Shown here: positions 1 to 9,930 of the stretch, piece after piece
Layout of the letters: each line of letters opens with the position of its first letter
How positions within the stretch are numbered: position 1 is the first letter of the stretch
Source: Crossaster papposus
Taxonomy: Eukaryota > Echinodermata > Asteroidea > Velatida > Solasteridae
DNA: 64,000 bases
Reading direction: 5' to 3'
NCBI GenBank assembly: GCA_037893245.1
Contig: JBAIAA010000110.1
Span: 1 to 64,000, forward strand
The notes under the pieces: generated by a model
Database searches by the model: none
What the model was told of the DNA's origin: nothing
What the model saw: only the letters and a program-made list of their open reading frames with translations
Made by a program: the position numbers and the translations under genes

Positions 1-942
1 TGGAAATTGTCAGGTCAGGGAACCAGACTGGCTGGCTTGCACCTGTTCACCGATGTGTTGTAAACCAAATATGGACCCGGAATTAGAAAAACTGTGAGCA
101 GTATTTGAAAGGGAAAAAAAAATGGAAATGAGAAAGGGTATAATTATTTTAAATATGTTGCACATTTGATAGTGAAGAAGTTTTATTGTCCCAAAATTAT
201 TCTTGATATAAACAAAAAATAATAATTATTTTGTAATTTAATAAAAAACTGTCGTGATTAAAAAACAAAATTAATTACATTTATTATTATTATTAACTTA
301 TATTGCACAAATTCCATAAAAAGAGGTTCAAATGCGCATTACAAATATACAAATTTAAAATTACACATTAACATGACAAATGTACAAATTTTCATAATTT
401 TGCTCCATAATTTGCAGCAAACTCAAATGCCCTAATACCCAGCATGTTTTTAGTCCAACTCATCAGAAAAGACAATATCATAAAATGCCATTCTAAAAAG
501 ATGTGTTTTAATTAATTTTTTTAAACAGAAAAGATTTTCCATCACTTCACAAAAACATTGCTCGATACAATTTTTGCCGATACAATTTCATAGTATATTT
601 AATGTAAATATATACGCACATCACGTCTGCCCGATACTGATAATAATCATTTGGAAGGCGTTCCTCGGATTCGTAATAACCAGATGGCTTGTTTATCAGC
701 CCAGGTTCCACGGTAAACGATCTCGTTCAGCACATGTTTGCGCTTAAAGCCACGCCACTACCAATTAAAACAAGTGATGACAGCGGGTTTTAAATAAAAA
801 GCAATTGGAGACTTTACCCGGGGCTCCTGCTGGTTTTCAGAACTCTCGTAATTACAAATTGTTGCGCGGTGCGTGAGATGCTCGGATGTACATGTGGCCC
901 TTGCACGTACGCATCTACATGTAGGTCTAAGTGATTTCTTTC

Positions 943-949
<7 letters not shown>
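1..949. other. Non-coding AT-rich stretch with an old repeat fragment
   Basis: No exon or conserved reading frame is visible. The first ~100 bases (two-base mismatched phrase around GGGAACCAGACTGGCTGGC and AAACCAAATATGGA) resemble 8036-8160 and 41295-41350, so they are a degraded copy of an interspersed repeat related to the TTAA MITE subfamily at 31816 and 36230. The rest is AT-rich and featureless. Confidence 0.5.

Positions 950-990
<41 letters not shown>
950..990 (+). repeat. Poly-G tract of about 41 bases
   Basis: An uninterrupted run of G directly seen in the sequence. It gives false polyproline reading frames on the minus strand. The true length is uncertain because such runs are hard to sequence. 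Confidence 0.9.
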
Positions 991-991
<1 letters not shown>

Positions 992-1033
992 GTTGACCAT
1001 GAAAGGTTGGGCGTTATCTTTTGGGTATTAGAG

Positions 1034-1615
1034 CAGAGTTGTATTCGAGTCCCTGCAAGTCCTTTCACAAGTCCAGTCACAAGTCCAGTCACAAGTCCAG
1101 TCACAAGTCCAGTCACAAGTCCAGTCACAAGTCCAGTCACAAGTCCAGTCACAAGTCCAGTTCACAAGTCCAGTCACAAGTCCAGTCACAAGTCCAGTCA
1201 CAAGTCCAGTCACAAGTCCAGTCCACAAGTCCAGTCACAAGTCCAGTCACAAGTCCAGTCACAAGTCCAGTCACAAGTCCAGTCACAAGTCCAGTCACAA
1301 GTCCAGTCACAAGTCCAGTCACAAGTCCAGTCACAAGTCCAGTCACAAGTCCAGTCACAAGTCCAGTCACAAGTCCAGTCCACAAGTCCAGTCACAAGTC
1401 CCAGTCACAAGTCCAGTCACAAGTCCAGTCACAAGTCCAGTCACAAGTCCAGTCACAAGTCAGTCACAAGTCAGTCACAAGTCCAGTCACAAGTCCAGTC
1501 ACAAGTCTAGTCACAAGTCCAGTCACAAAGTCCCAGTCACTAGTCCTTTCATAAAGCCAGTCACAAGTAACTGGTTGAACAATGACAAAGGAATCCTTTT
1601 TGTTAACACAGTTCA
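1034..1615 (+). mobile_element. hAT-like non-autonomous element expanded by a 12-bp minisatellite (copy 1)
   Basis: The left end reads CAGAGTTGTATTCGAGTCCC, the same terminal repeat as the compact copy at 6138. It is followed by about 40 tandem copies of the 12-bp unit TCACAAGTCCAG (about 1056-1548) with a few one-base slips. The shared tail (CTTTCATAAAGCCAGTCACA, AACTGGTTGAACAATGACAA, then TTGTTAACA...TTCATCGGA) runs to about 1615. The right terminal repeat is missing; a Family A MITE arm abuts it. The compact copies hold only 1-3 of the 12-bp units, so the array appears to have grown inside the transposon. Confidence 0.85.
1056..1548 (+). repeat. 12-bp minisatellite (TCACAAGTCCAG)n
   Basis: About 40 near-perfect tandem units, read directly. 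The 12-base period is a multiple of three, so it yields long false reading frames (TSPV-, SQVQ- and SHKS-type repeats) on both strands. There is no sign of a real protein. Confidence 0.95.
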
Positions 1616-2010
1616 TCGGATCGCCGGACGGCAATTGCAAAAAATAACAATTACAAAGAACAACTGCCCAACGGTTAAAAACAAACGCTGTTTTTCTTGC
1701 TTTTTTTCTTGGTATCCACGATTGTAAAACGATATTTACTATAAAATACAAGCCCCTAAATCCACCCATTCCTGATAATTTAAGCAATTACCAATGGGTA
1801 TGTAGAACCCTAAAGGTAGGATACACCATTGGTAATTGCTTGAATTTAATGAATTATCATGAATGGGTAGATTTAGGGGGTTGTATTTTTTAGTAAATAT
1901 CGTTTAACTGACTTGTTCGAAGTTTTACAATCATGGATGCCGAGGAACGCAAGAAAACGGCGTTCGTTTTTAACCGGCGTCAGGCAGTGGTTTCTTATTG
2001 TTGTTGGAAA
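1616..2010. mobile_element. Two Family A MITE halves facing each other (inverted repeat)
   Basis: 1616-1800 is a reversed half-copy and 1813-2010 a forward half-copy of the same half of the TTAA-flanked Family A element (phrases GGTAATTGCTTGAATT, GGGTTGTATTTT, AAATATCGTTTAACTGAC, TTTTACAATCATGGATGCC). The junction holds AAAGGTAGGATACACCATTG. The two arms of ~190 bp could form a long hairpin. Family A ends are AGGTAGGATACACCATT inside TTAA. Confidence 0.75.
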
Positions 2011-3143
2011 CAAACAATGTGAACAGTAAACATATAGGCCCCATATAATCGCATTTTGAAAGGGGACCTATGCACTTTCACGTTTTTCATCGCAACTAAA
2101 GGTTTTGGCACCAACATACAGTAGTAAACGTGAGTGTGCATACACAAATCTAGTACACCAGACAGTAAAAAGATACCCCCCCCCCCACTCCCCCCCAAAG
2201 AAATTGATTTCAGAAGTCCTAAATCTCTTTTCCAAACACGTCCTGGCATGTAAGGCACTACATATACACAGTAGTATCAGCCACATTCTGGGCACATCGA
2301 CTCGCAACTATCATTGCCCCTGTAACTTAAAACAGCAAGTTGGGGTTGGGGAAAAGGGGGGGGGGGGCAGTTTGACACCTTAATAGGCCCATTGCATTCG
2401 GAGCACGCATGCTATTCACAGAAAACACTCAAGTTACTGGAGTGGGTTTTTGTTTAATGAAGGTTTTCATGGAGTGGGGGGGGGGGTGTATATGTGATAA
2501 TGAATACGCTCCGCCTGTGCAGATGCTACTTTCAAGTGATTTTTGTAAAGGAAGAAGCTAGCTGTGGCTAAAGTACTTCCAGTGATAATGATTTTTTGTT
2601 TTAACTGCCAATTTTAGGGCTGTCCCAAAAACTTGACTATTTGATCATCAACCGAATATTCGTATAGCTTTTGGCTGGTTTGATAAAACAAATCATAAAA
2701 AAAAAAAAAAGCACAGGCGTGTACACGCAGTCGTGAAACCATATAACGATCGAGGATCGATATTGTGTTTTTCTTTATTCCTATGTTATACCCAATCCCC
2801 ATTGCTTTGCGCTTGCACCGTCGATCGAGGACCGAATTTTTCCCATTCATACCGCCGACCGAGGGGCTTTTGTTTCCTTTGTTCTCCTTTGTGTCTCGCC
2901 CCTCGGTCGTTATGTGGTGCAAGAGCATCAAGACTTGTTTTAACCATAAACAACCGAGCATCCCCTATTGTGTTTCTCTTTGTTCCTGTACTACCGGTAC
3001 ATGTATATAACCTAACCCCATAGGTTTGCTCCGTTTCATCTTAAGTGGGGCCTGGAACCTGACTACAAGAACATGATTGCTTTTCTTGATTTGTCCAGCA
3101 TCTATACATGAACGAACTAAAAATGCTGAACAAGTCAGTGGAG
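2011..3143. other. Non-coding stretch with homopolymers and an imperfect duplication
   Basis: No gene seen. It holds poly-C (about 2177-2190), poly-G (about 2350-2367 and 2476-2487) and poly-A (about 2697-2711). A phrase at 2762-2806 (TATTGTGTTTTTCTTTATTC) recurs imperfectly at about 2968-3020, and CGATCGAGGA-like phrases recur at 2747 and 2823, so this is a local, diverged duplication. Confidence 0.45.
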
Positions 3144-3536
3144 TGTCCGTGGCCGAGTGGTTAAGAGCGTGTGTTTTCTGTTCCACAGAGCGTGAGTTCG
3201 AATCCCGGCCGGGACACGTGTGTCCTTAAGCAAGGCAATTAAACCCACTATTGCTTCGTCCTTCGGATGGGACGTAAAGTTGTAGGTCCCGTGTGTTGTA
3301 TAATTTATAATGTGTGTATATATCTTTCCCATTATAACATTATAACATTGTATAATGCACGTAAAAGAACCCAGAAACACTTATCGCTAAGAGAAGGGGT
3401 TTTGCCCCGGTGTTCCTGGCTGACACAGCCTCTTTCTACGGGTTTCTTCTGGCTTACGAGCTACAGTGCCTTGAGCACTTTTGAAGGATCCTTGGTTTCA
3501 TTACCAGAAAATAATAATAATAATAATAATAATAAC
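3144..3536 (+). mobile_element. tRNA-derived SINE (head type 1), full-looking
   Basis: The head carries a Ser/Leu-like tRNA promoter: A box TGGCCGAGTGGTTAAGAGCG near 3152 and B box GAGTTCGAATCCCGG near 3192. The body (GTCCTTAAGCAAGGCAATTA, CTTCGTCCTTCGGATGGGAC) is repeated at 62520-62690. The 3' part (GAGCTACAGTGCC...GGATCCTTGGTTTCATTACC) is shared in reverse complement with the SINE at 39734. It ends in an (AAT)n tail at about 3510-3535. It is not a functional tRNA gene: the cloverleaf is poor and it sits inside a repeated body. Confidence 0.85.
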
Positions 3537-4235
3537 AATATTTGCTAACATACTCCCCAAAATCCATCCATTTCTAAGATGACAGCAAAACCAAATGATG
3601 TACAATGTACATTCCCTTTAAGAGATGACATCTCGTAAATAACCTTGTCAGGAATACAACTTGCTCATGTTTTATGACATGCTTATGACTTCTCCGATAT
3701 AATCTGTGTATGGATCATTGCATCTTATGAGCATGGAGGTTACATGTACTGGTAGTAGGAATGGTCGGAGCATTGCACTTTCATAATCGGATATAGATAG
3801 TGCCTTGAAACCTACTGGTCCATTAGGGTACACACAAATTGCATACATGTTCACGGAATTCCATTATTCTCATGAAAACTGACAATCTCTGTTCCGGTCG
3901 TGTATCAGTTTTTCATATTCTGGCAATGATATACCGTACGTGTACAAGGACTTTTTGGTCACCGTTTTGATCATAGGGGTGGTCGCCTCTCCACACGTAC
4001 ATGTGTACACTGTACTTCAATTCAAGTGTTACTAAAAAAATTTCCATTCTTGTGGATCTTAATTGTGTCACTTCCATCTTTTAGCCTTTCAGGTACCGTA
4101 GCTTATGCATATTTATGAGCAAGAGCCAAATTCGGATTGGTCAAGTCACCATCATGTTGCAGGTGATTGTACATGTACAGTAATTTTGTTTGTTTAACCC
4201 TAACCGTCACAAATCTGCCAAAACCCATGGAATCA
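3537..4235. other. Non-coding, nothing recognised
   Basis: Unique-looking sequence with scattered ACATGTAC and GTACCGTAC palindromes. No exon, RNA gene or repeat family was recognised. Confidence 0.4.
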
Positions 4236-4345
4236 GGCAGGGACTGCAAACCCAAATCTACATATTGGCCCAGGTGTGATTTGAACCCAGGTCATAGCGG
4301 TGGAAGGCGATGAAAGAACCGCTACGCCAACCTGACTCCCCATTT
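4236..4345 (-). mobile_element. SINE fragment, head type 2
   Basis: The reverse complement carries a tRNA-like head (GGTTGGCGTAGCGGTTCTTT, B box CTGGGTTCAAATC). It matches the heads of the SINEs at 39734-40013 and 61148-61375. Only the head and a little body remain. Confidence 0.7.
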
Positions 4346-4437
4346 TAGGGCTGACCTGCTCTCCAAACAAATTAATCAAACGTAGGTTTAATCATACATT
4401 GGCAAATTCATAGCAGAAAATTAAATGGTCTTATGTC

Positions 4438-4438
<1 letters not shown>

Positions 4439-4470
<32 letters not shown>
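4439..4470 (+). repeat. Poly-C tract of about 32 bases
   Basis: Seen directly; adjacent to the left end of the GTGACC-ended MITE at 4483. Confidence 0.9.
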
Positions 4471-4482
4471 ATGATACACATT

Positions 4483-5101
4483 GTGACCTGTCACCACGAA
4501 ATGAGAGTAAAGTCGGAATTATTAAAAATTAAGATATTGGTATTTTCAAATTCTTTAGAAAGAGAGCTTTCCAATGGTATATAACACTTGGGGGTTTTGC
4601 GATAAATACTGTTTACAGCGCTCTAGAAAGTCATGGGTTTCACAAAACGTGTTTGTGAGAAAACTCACTTTAAACACCTTAAACAAAACACGCAAAAGAT
4701 TACAAAACAGGACAAGTAAGGTTCGGTTGAGCATAGCAAACGGCTATGTTCTAATCATTATTTCTTCCTGAAATTGTCCACACATACAAACTATTGTATA
4801 ACCAACAAAATATCTAAATTTTAAAAACGTGGGATACTTACGAGAACCTGATTTGCATATTTAATTAGTGTTAATTAGACCACTAATGGAATCCAAACAC
4901 TAACTATGCAAAATCGCGTAATTTAAGAGGTTTTCGATCATCTGATCTCACCCCAAAAATGGGAATATGTAGAGGAGGACTTGGGCTTTCCAAATTATGC
5001 AAAATTTCAAAATTGACCACCCCTTCATATTTTGACTTTGGATGGCCATATCTCTAATTCACATTGTGCGACTTTACTCTCATTTTGTGGTGACAGGTCA
5101 C
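4483..5101. mobile_element. MITE with GTGACC ends (family E, copy 1)
   Basis: The ends are inverted: GTGACCTGTCACCACGAAAT on the left and ATTTTGTGGTGACAGGTCAC on the right, with AGAGTAAAGTCG / GCGACTTTACTCT further in. The interior has no coding potential. The left half recurs at 29575 (phrase GAGCTTTCCAATGGTATA). Superfamily unknown. Confidence 0.8.
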
Positions 5102-5547
5102 ATTTGTAATGTAATGTAATGTGTGCAGCATACATGAACTGGGCCTACAAATGGACCATACGCTGTGTACACTGTTTGTCAATGATTGATTGGAATTTAA
5201 GTGGTTGAGCTGTGTTGAAAGTCCAAGATAATAAGAGCTGATTTGTAAATTTGTAAAATGCCTTTCTGATTATTCAGACATGGGTTTGTTTCATATATTT
5301 TTGTCTCTGATAAAGCCGTATTTTTTCCAACAATAACTACAATGTACCCCATTTTGGGGTCATAATAAACAGCGATTTGAAGATACGGTAATTCACAGCA
5401 GTTTGCGTATTCCTGCAGCTGAAATTATTGTTATAAAAATCAATATATTATTTGTTTAGATTAAAGTCAAGTTACTACCAGTACATGTAAACTACTTTCT
5501 TCTTCTAGTGTTTTAGTATCTGGAGGAATTTTCCCCCAGATTGCTGT
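5102..5547. other. Non-coding, nothing recognised
   Basis: Contains a short (TAATG)n-like run at 5107-5120 only. No exon or repeat family recognised. Confidence 0.4.
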
Positions 5548-5752
5548 CATGGAAAGTCATGGAAAAGTTATGGAAAATTGAAAAAATACCAAAGTCTTGG
5601 AAAAGTCATGGAAAAGTCATGGAAAAGTCATGGAAAAGTCATGGAAAAGTCACGGAAAAGTCACGGAAAAGTCACATGTGGAAAAGTCATGGAAAAGTCA
5701 TGGAAAAGTCATGGAAAAGTCATGGAAATGTCACAGAAATGTCACGGAAGTC
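5548..5752 (+). repeat. 11-bp minisatellite (TCATGGAAAAG)n
   Basis: About 17 tandem units, the later ones varying to TCACGGAAAAG and TCACAGAAATG. The frame rotates every unit, so all three frames stay open and give false Lys/Ser/His-rich proteins. Confidence 0.9.
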
Positions 5753-5879
5753 AAGATTTGACTGGGAGGGTTATTTTATTAAAGTAGGTGGATCAGATGG
5801 AACTAGACAGTAAAATGTGAGGGGACACCAACAAACAGACATGGCCTAAATTCTGACGGAGCCATAACACTTAGCCTCA

Positions 5880-5910
5880 CATGCACACGTTGCACACGTT
5901 GCACACGTTC
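5880..5910 (+). repeat. Three tandem 10-bp units (CACACGTTGC)
   Basis: Short direct repeat seen directly. Confidence 0.8.
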
Positions 5911-6137
5911 ATTGAATTCGGCTTTGTGCCTGCTCGAAAGGCGAAAGGATCTGCGAAAAATCAATTTTTATTAGCCCGGCTATCACCTGCAAAAGATGCA
6001 GAGCTCTCAGCAGATTGGCATTCCTTTTGAAATGGACATTTCACGTCTCACTTGAGGCTGGTTAACAAAAAAATATTTAAAAAAAATGTTTGTAGGCTGT
6101 CGGTGTGTATTGGCAGGCGTCCAGGGTTTTCAGAAAC

Positions 6138-6342
6138 CAGAGTTGTACTCGAGTCTCTGCAAGTCCTTTCACAAGTCTAGTCACAAGTCCTTTCATAAAG
6201 CCAGTCACAATTAAGTAACTGTTTGAACAATGACAAAGGAATGTTTTTGTTAACAGTTCACCTGAATAGCTAGTGACTTGACTTGAGACTGAAGGACTTG
6301 TGGGGACTTGCAGGGACTTACGGGGACTCGAATACAACTCTT
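6138..6342 (+). mobile_element. Compact hAT-like MITE (copy 2) with 8-bp target duplication
   Basis: The 205-bp element starts CAGAGTTGTACTCGAGTC and ends GACTCGAATACAACTCTT, the reverse complement bar single changes. It is flanked on both sides by TCAGAAAC (6130-6137 and 6343-6350), a perfect 8-bp duplication typical of hAT transposons. The interior holds only one or two of the 12-bp units that form the arrays in copies 1 and 4, plus the common TTCATAAAGCCAGTCACA tail. Confidence 0.9.
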
Positions 6343-6465
6343 TCAGAAACTGGCCACAGATTTATCTTGAGGGTGCCACCATTGAGGTTTGTCAAGCGTG
6401 AAGTCACCGTACGGCAGTCAGGTTTTGCTTTAAAACGCCGTATTCCGCTTCACTTATGACCACAG

Positions 6466-6521
6466 CTCCCTGGATTTAAATGCTCCCTGGATTTAAATGC
6501 TCCCTGGATTTAAATGCTCCC
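6466..6521 (+). repeat. 17-bp tandem repeat (CTCCCTGGATTTAAATG)
   Basis: Three full units and a partial fourth, read directly. Confidence 0.9.
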
Positions 6522-6539
6522 TGTCCATTTGTGTTCTTG

Positions 6540-6773
6540 CAGGGATGTAGTCAAGTCCGTCACAAGTCCCTGCAAGTCCCTGTAAGTCTCTGCAAGTCCA
6601 TCACAAGTCCATCAGTTCTAATTCAAATCACAAGCTATTCAAATCAGCTTTGACAAAAGCATTCCTTTGTCATTGTTCATCCAGTTACTTGTGACTGCCT
6701 TTATGAAGGGACTTGTGACTGGCTTCACGAAAGGACTTGTGAAAGGACTTGCAGGGACTTGACTACAACCCTG
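6540..6773 (-). mobile_element. Compact hAT-like MITE (copy 3) with 8-bp target duplication
   Basis: The ends are CAGGGATGTAGTCAAGTCC and GGACTTGACTACAACCCTG. They are flanked by TGTTCTTG on both sides (6532-6539 and 6774-6781). It lies in reverse to copy 2: ACAAAAGCATTCCTTTGTCA and CATCCAGTTACTTGTGACTG are the complement of the copy-2 tail. The CAGGG end and 8-bp duplication identify the hAT superfamily. Confidence 0.9.
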
Positions 6774-6869
6774 TGTTCTTGACACATCATGCTTGTGTGG
6801 TGCCTAGATAGACTGAGCTATCAGGATGAAGGGGGCAGGGGGGTTGGACAGGAAAAATAAATTTTCTTT

Positions 6870-7258
6870 TTAAAGGTAGGATACACCATTTGCAAATATC
6901 GAAAATATTTACTACTGAAGTATACTGAAGTATCTTACTTATCTGAAAGTAAATAATGATTGTAGGCATCCAGCTAAATGATTGCGTTAGATATCACGTA
7001 ATTGTTTCGAAAATTTTATTTAAACAAATTCATGATTGCCGGATGGCTTGCGAATCGCAAAAAACAAGAAAAACAACATAGGAACAACTGCCCGACGCCG
7101 GTTGAAAACGAACGCCGTTTTTTCTTGCTTTCCTCGGCATCCATGATTGTAAAACTTCGAACAGGTCAGTTAAACGATATTTACTATAAAATACAACCCC
7201 CCAAATCCACCCATTCATGATAATTCAAGCAATTACCAATGGTGTATCCTACCTTTGA
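6870..7258 (-). mobile_element. Family A MITE, TTAA-flanked
   Basis: The left end is TTAA followed by AGGTAGGATACACCATTTGC. The right end is CCAATGGTGTATCCTACCT followed by TTGA (a mutated TTAA). It carries the family's internal GCCGGATGGC...ATCGC near-palindrome and TTTACTATAAAATACAACCC. It is ~380 bp with no coding capacity. TTAA target choice resembles piggyBac-type insertion, but the end lacks the usual CCC start. Confidence 0.85.
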
Positions 7259-8029
7259 GGGGCAGCTGCATAGCAAATTTGCTGCATGTACACATAGGTC
7301 CTATGATGTGTAAGATTCACACCGTTTGGTGAAATCGACTGTTGATATTGTATCTACATTTGCTGCATCACCGAATTCAGCCAAGAAGCAATTTATTTTC
7401 GCAGATGTGTTGACAACGTCTCGAGCAAGAAGTACGCGTGAGATTAATAAAGATTGTCTCGTCTAATACCGACAAGGAAATGAGCAGCTTTTAAGTGCCT
7501 GTGAATCGCAAAGATGTGAAGTTTTGCAGTTGGTAAGTGTCAAAGGGACATCAACGCTGTCAAATTTTGTCCTATCAAATGCCATGTCGATCCCCCACCA
7601 CAATGAAGTGATGAATTGTTAAATTCTCAATTGCTTGGGTTATAGCAACCAAGTACATTGAACCTGGTTTTTTTGTAGAGCAGTTTTGTACGTTCCTACA
7701 ATTTATGAAGGCAGCGAGAATTAACAAAGTGCTACATGTAGCTGAACCTTAGTATGTGGTAATATTGCTGGTAACATTTGAGGGTTAGTTTACTCTTTTG
7801 TAAAAACAAAATTGGTCTATCAATCAAAATAAATCTGATTCTTTTCAGAACCACACATCTCACTAAAGAGTATTACCGTAGTGTTATCGCAAACTACTTA
7901 AATCCTACATGTATCTTAAATCGAAATAAATTGAAAACTGGCTGAGCCTTTTTTGGACTATAGTTTGAGTAATTTGGGGTGTTTCTCAGACCTTTAATTT
8001 ATATTTAGCTGTTTAAAGGCACCTGGGAA
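7259..8029. other. Non-coding, nothing recognised
   Basis: No exon, RNA gene or known repeat family was recognised. Confidence 0.4.
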
Positions 8030-8225
8030 TTGTTTGGGTCAGGGGACAAGACTACATGTAGCATGCTTGCACCCATTCACGAATGTGTTACAAATAGCAA
8101 ACCAAATATAGAGTTACTATTGGAAAATTAGGGCAGTTCCTAAAAACGAATTGATACAAAAACTCCACTTTTCTTGAAAATGACAGCACACTGTCGTGAT
8201 TTAACAGGATTTTTGAAACTTTGAT
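8030..8225. mobile_element. Degraded repeat fragment related to the 31816/36230 MITE subfamily
   Basis: Phrases (GGGTCAGGGGACAAGACTAC, ATTGATACAAAAACTCCACT, TTTCTTGAAAATGACAGCAC) match parts of 32065-32100 and 36355-36385 and the opening bases of the window. No clear ends. Confidence 0.55.
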
Positions 8226-8704
8226 TTACCTAAAGTTTTAAGTGAGTTACATGTATTCTCTAAATTGGTATACGTGCGTTTTCTTTTTACCAATCTTACT
8301 CCATGTACGTCTTTGATAATACAGATAAAATAATTACAAGAGATTTGTTGAATTAAGTTTTCGGTAGTCACTAAACTAGGAATCGTGTGATCGTATCCGG
8401 TCCGTTCAGATTGCATTACGGTTCACTGAACCATCCCCTAAGGCTCCGCATTTAATTGGATGGTTCCTTCCTGTAACTTGAACCAATCAAAGCGCCCCGT
8501 GTAAGTCGATCCATGTCAGTGACTGGCCCCGGAAACAAAGACTGCAATTTGAAACCCTTCTAGATTAATTAGGCGTTGGCTTCAAGTTCAACATAATTCA
8601 TCAATTATTACAGATGTTTTATTAATCTGCAAGAAGAATTTTTTTTCCACATGTATGTTGTCCTTAAAAAAAAAAATGGATATACATGTACCGGTACATT
8701 TTTT

Positions 8705-9157
8705 TTGTTTAACCCTAACCCTACCTAATGTTACTTTTTACTACTAGTAGTAAAAAGTAGTATGCAGTACTCTCACTGACTTGTGTGCAATGCCTGTAGT
8801 AATTTTTAGTATTTGGTACTTCACCCCTTATTGCAGTCGTAGTACTTTTTAGCATTGGGTCCCTCTGCTTGCTGAGTGTGCATGGCCCATGTATGCTGTG
8901 TAAGGTGTTCTAAACTCTACAGCAAAAATTGTTACTTGGGACACAATGGGTCAAGGCTGGACTACTGCATTTTTTGCCAGGTAAGTATTACTGACCTGCA
9001 TTACCACTATTAGTATTGTGTAGTTGGCAGTATCTGTACTCTGTCAGTACACACCCAATCATCAGTCACGGAGAGACCCAATGCTACAAAATACTAAGTA
9101 GTATTCTGTAGTACGCAGTTCTTTAGCCCAAAGTAAGGCCTAGGGGGTTAGGGTTAA
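8705..9157. mobile_element. Foldback element with TTAACCCTAACCC ends
   Basis: The left end TTAACCCTAACCCTACC is mirrored on the right by GGGGGTTAGGGTTAA. Inside, TAGCATTGGGTCCCTCTG (about 8852) is mirrored by CGGAGAGACCCAATGCTA (about 9069). The whole 450 bp can fold on itself. No reading frame. The ends resemble telomere hexamers, but only about two units are present. Confidence 0.6.
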
Positions 9158-9398
9158 TGCAGAATTAAGGGTGTTTTATTCCGTGGGGCTCATGAATAAT
9201 GGTGTTCACATTGTATCATAATAACAAATGTGGCCTTATTTATTGCAAAAACAATTGATGAATAATCACACTTGGAAATGTTATGCAGAAATTTGTATAA
9301 GTTTTGCAGCAATTTTATGCACTTTAAAGTATTCCTTCTTTTTCTTTGTCTTATTTTGTTACCTTGCGTGACTTTTCAATCATGGACGGTCAGTCAAT

Positions 9399-9432
9399 CC
9401 ATGGAGGAATAAACTAGTTTATTCCTCCATGG
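9399..9432. repeat. 34-bp perfect palindrome
   Basis: CCATGGAGGAATAAACT is followed immediately by its exact reverse complement with no spacer. A related CTCCA/GGAGGAAT motif is at 19230-19262. Function unknown. Confidence 0.95.
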
Positions 9433-9930
9433 TCAATCATGGACCCTTTGTTTATAAATGCTCCAACCCAATTGTCACTAGTACACGATTGCTTACATAC
9501 TCATGAACTTTAAAGTAGATCCCTTTAATTACCTTGCGTGCAAAGCGAATAATTGCCTCCCCACCCACCCACCCACCCAATATTGTTTTTCAAAAGTGCT
9601 AGTTGAACATTATTCATTAGTCAATTTTTAATTTTGTTTTCTTGAGATAATGCTCGAATGCTCGAATGCTTGAATTACCTTGGATCCGATTGGAATTTCT
9701 TACTTGAACGAGCACTTAAAAATTATTTTTATTTTTACCTGTTATTTAATAATCATTTGCCTATTTGATGAGAGAGCTGAAATGTCTCCTTCCAAGAAAA
9801 CAAACAAACAGACAGGATATTAAACAGGAAATTAAATTAAAATCCGAGAAGTATAATCCTTTAGTATAGATGAATAAAGCCCAGTTTTGGTCTACGGATT
9901 TCCAGATCAATAACTTCAGTCAAACTGGCT
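9433..9930. other. Non-coding with a short (CCCA)n run
   Basis: CCACCCACCCACCCACCC lies at about 9561-9579. Nothing else recognised. Confidence 0.4.

Noticed and set aside
758-1152. Polyproline frames on the minus strand
   Set aside because: They translate the poly-G run at 950-990.
1056-1548. CRISPR-like regular array
   Set aside because: Units are head-to-tail with no unique spacers, in an animal genome.
1007-1554. Long open frames through the 12-bp array (167 and 177 codons, both strands)
   Set aside because: A 12-base tandem repeat keeps all frames open; the products are monotonous and the array belongs to a transposon.
3144-3215. Possible tRNA-Ser/Leu gene
   Set aside because: It has A and B boxes but the body behind it recurs at 62.5 kb; it is a SINE head.
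5541-5813. 90-codon Lys/Ser/His-rich frame
   Set aside because: Product of the 11-bp minisatellite; no domain and no splice context.
8707-8725. Interstitial telomere
   Set aside because: Only two CCCTAA-like units on each side, and they are the inverted ends of a foldback element.
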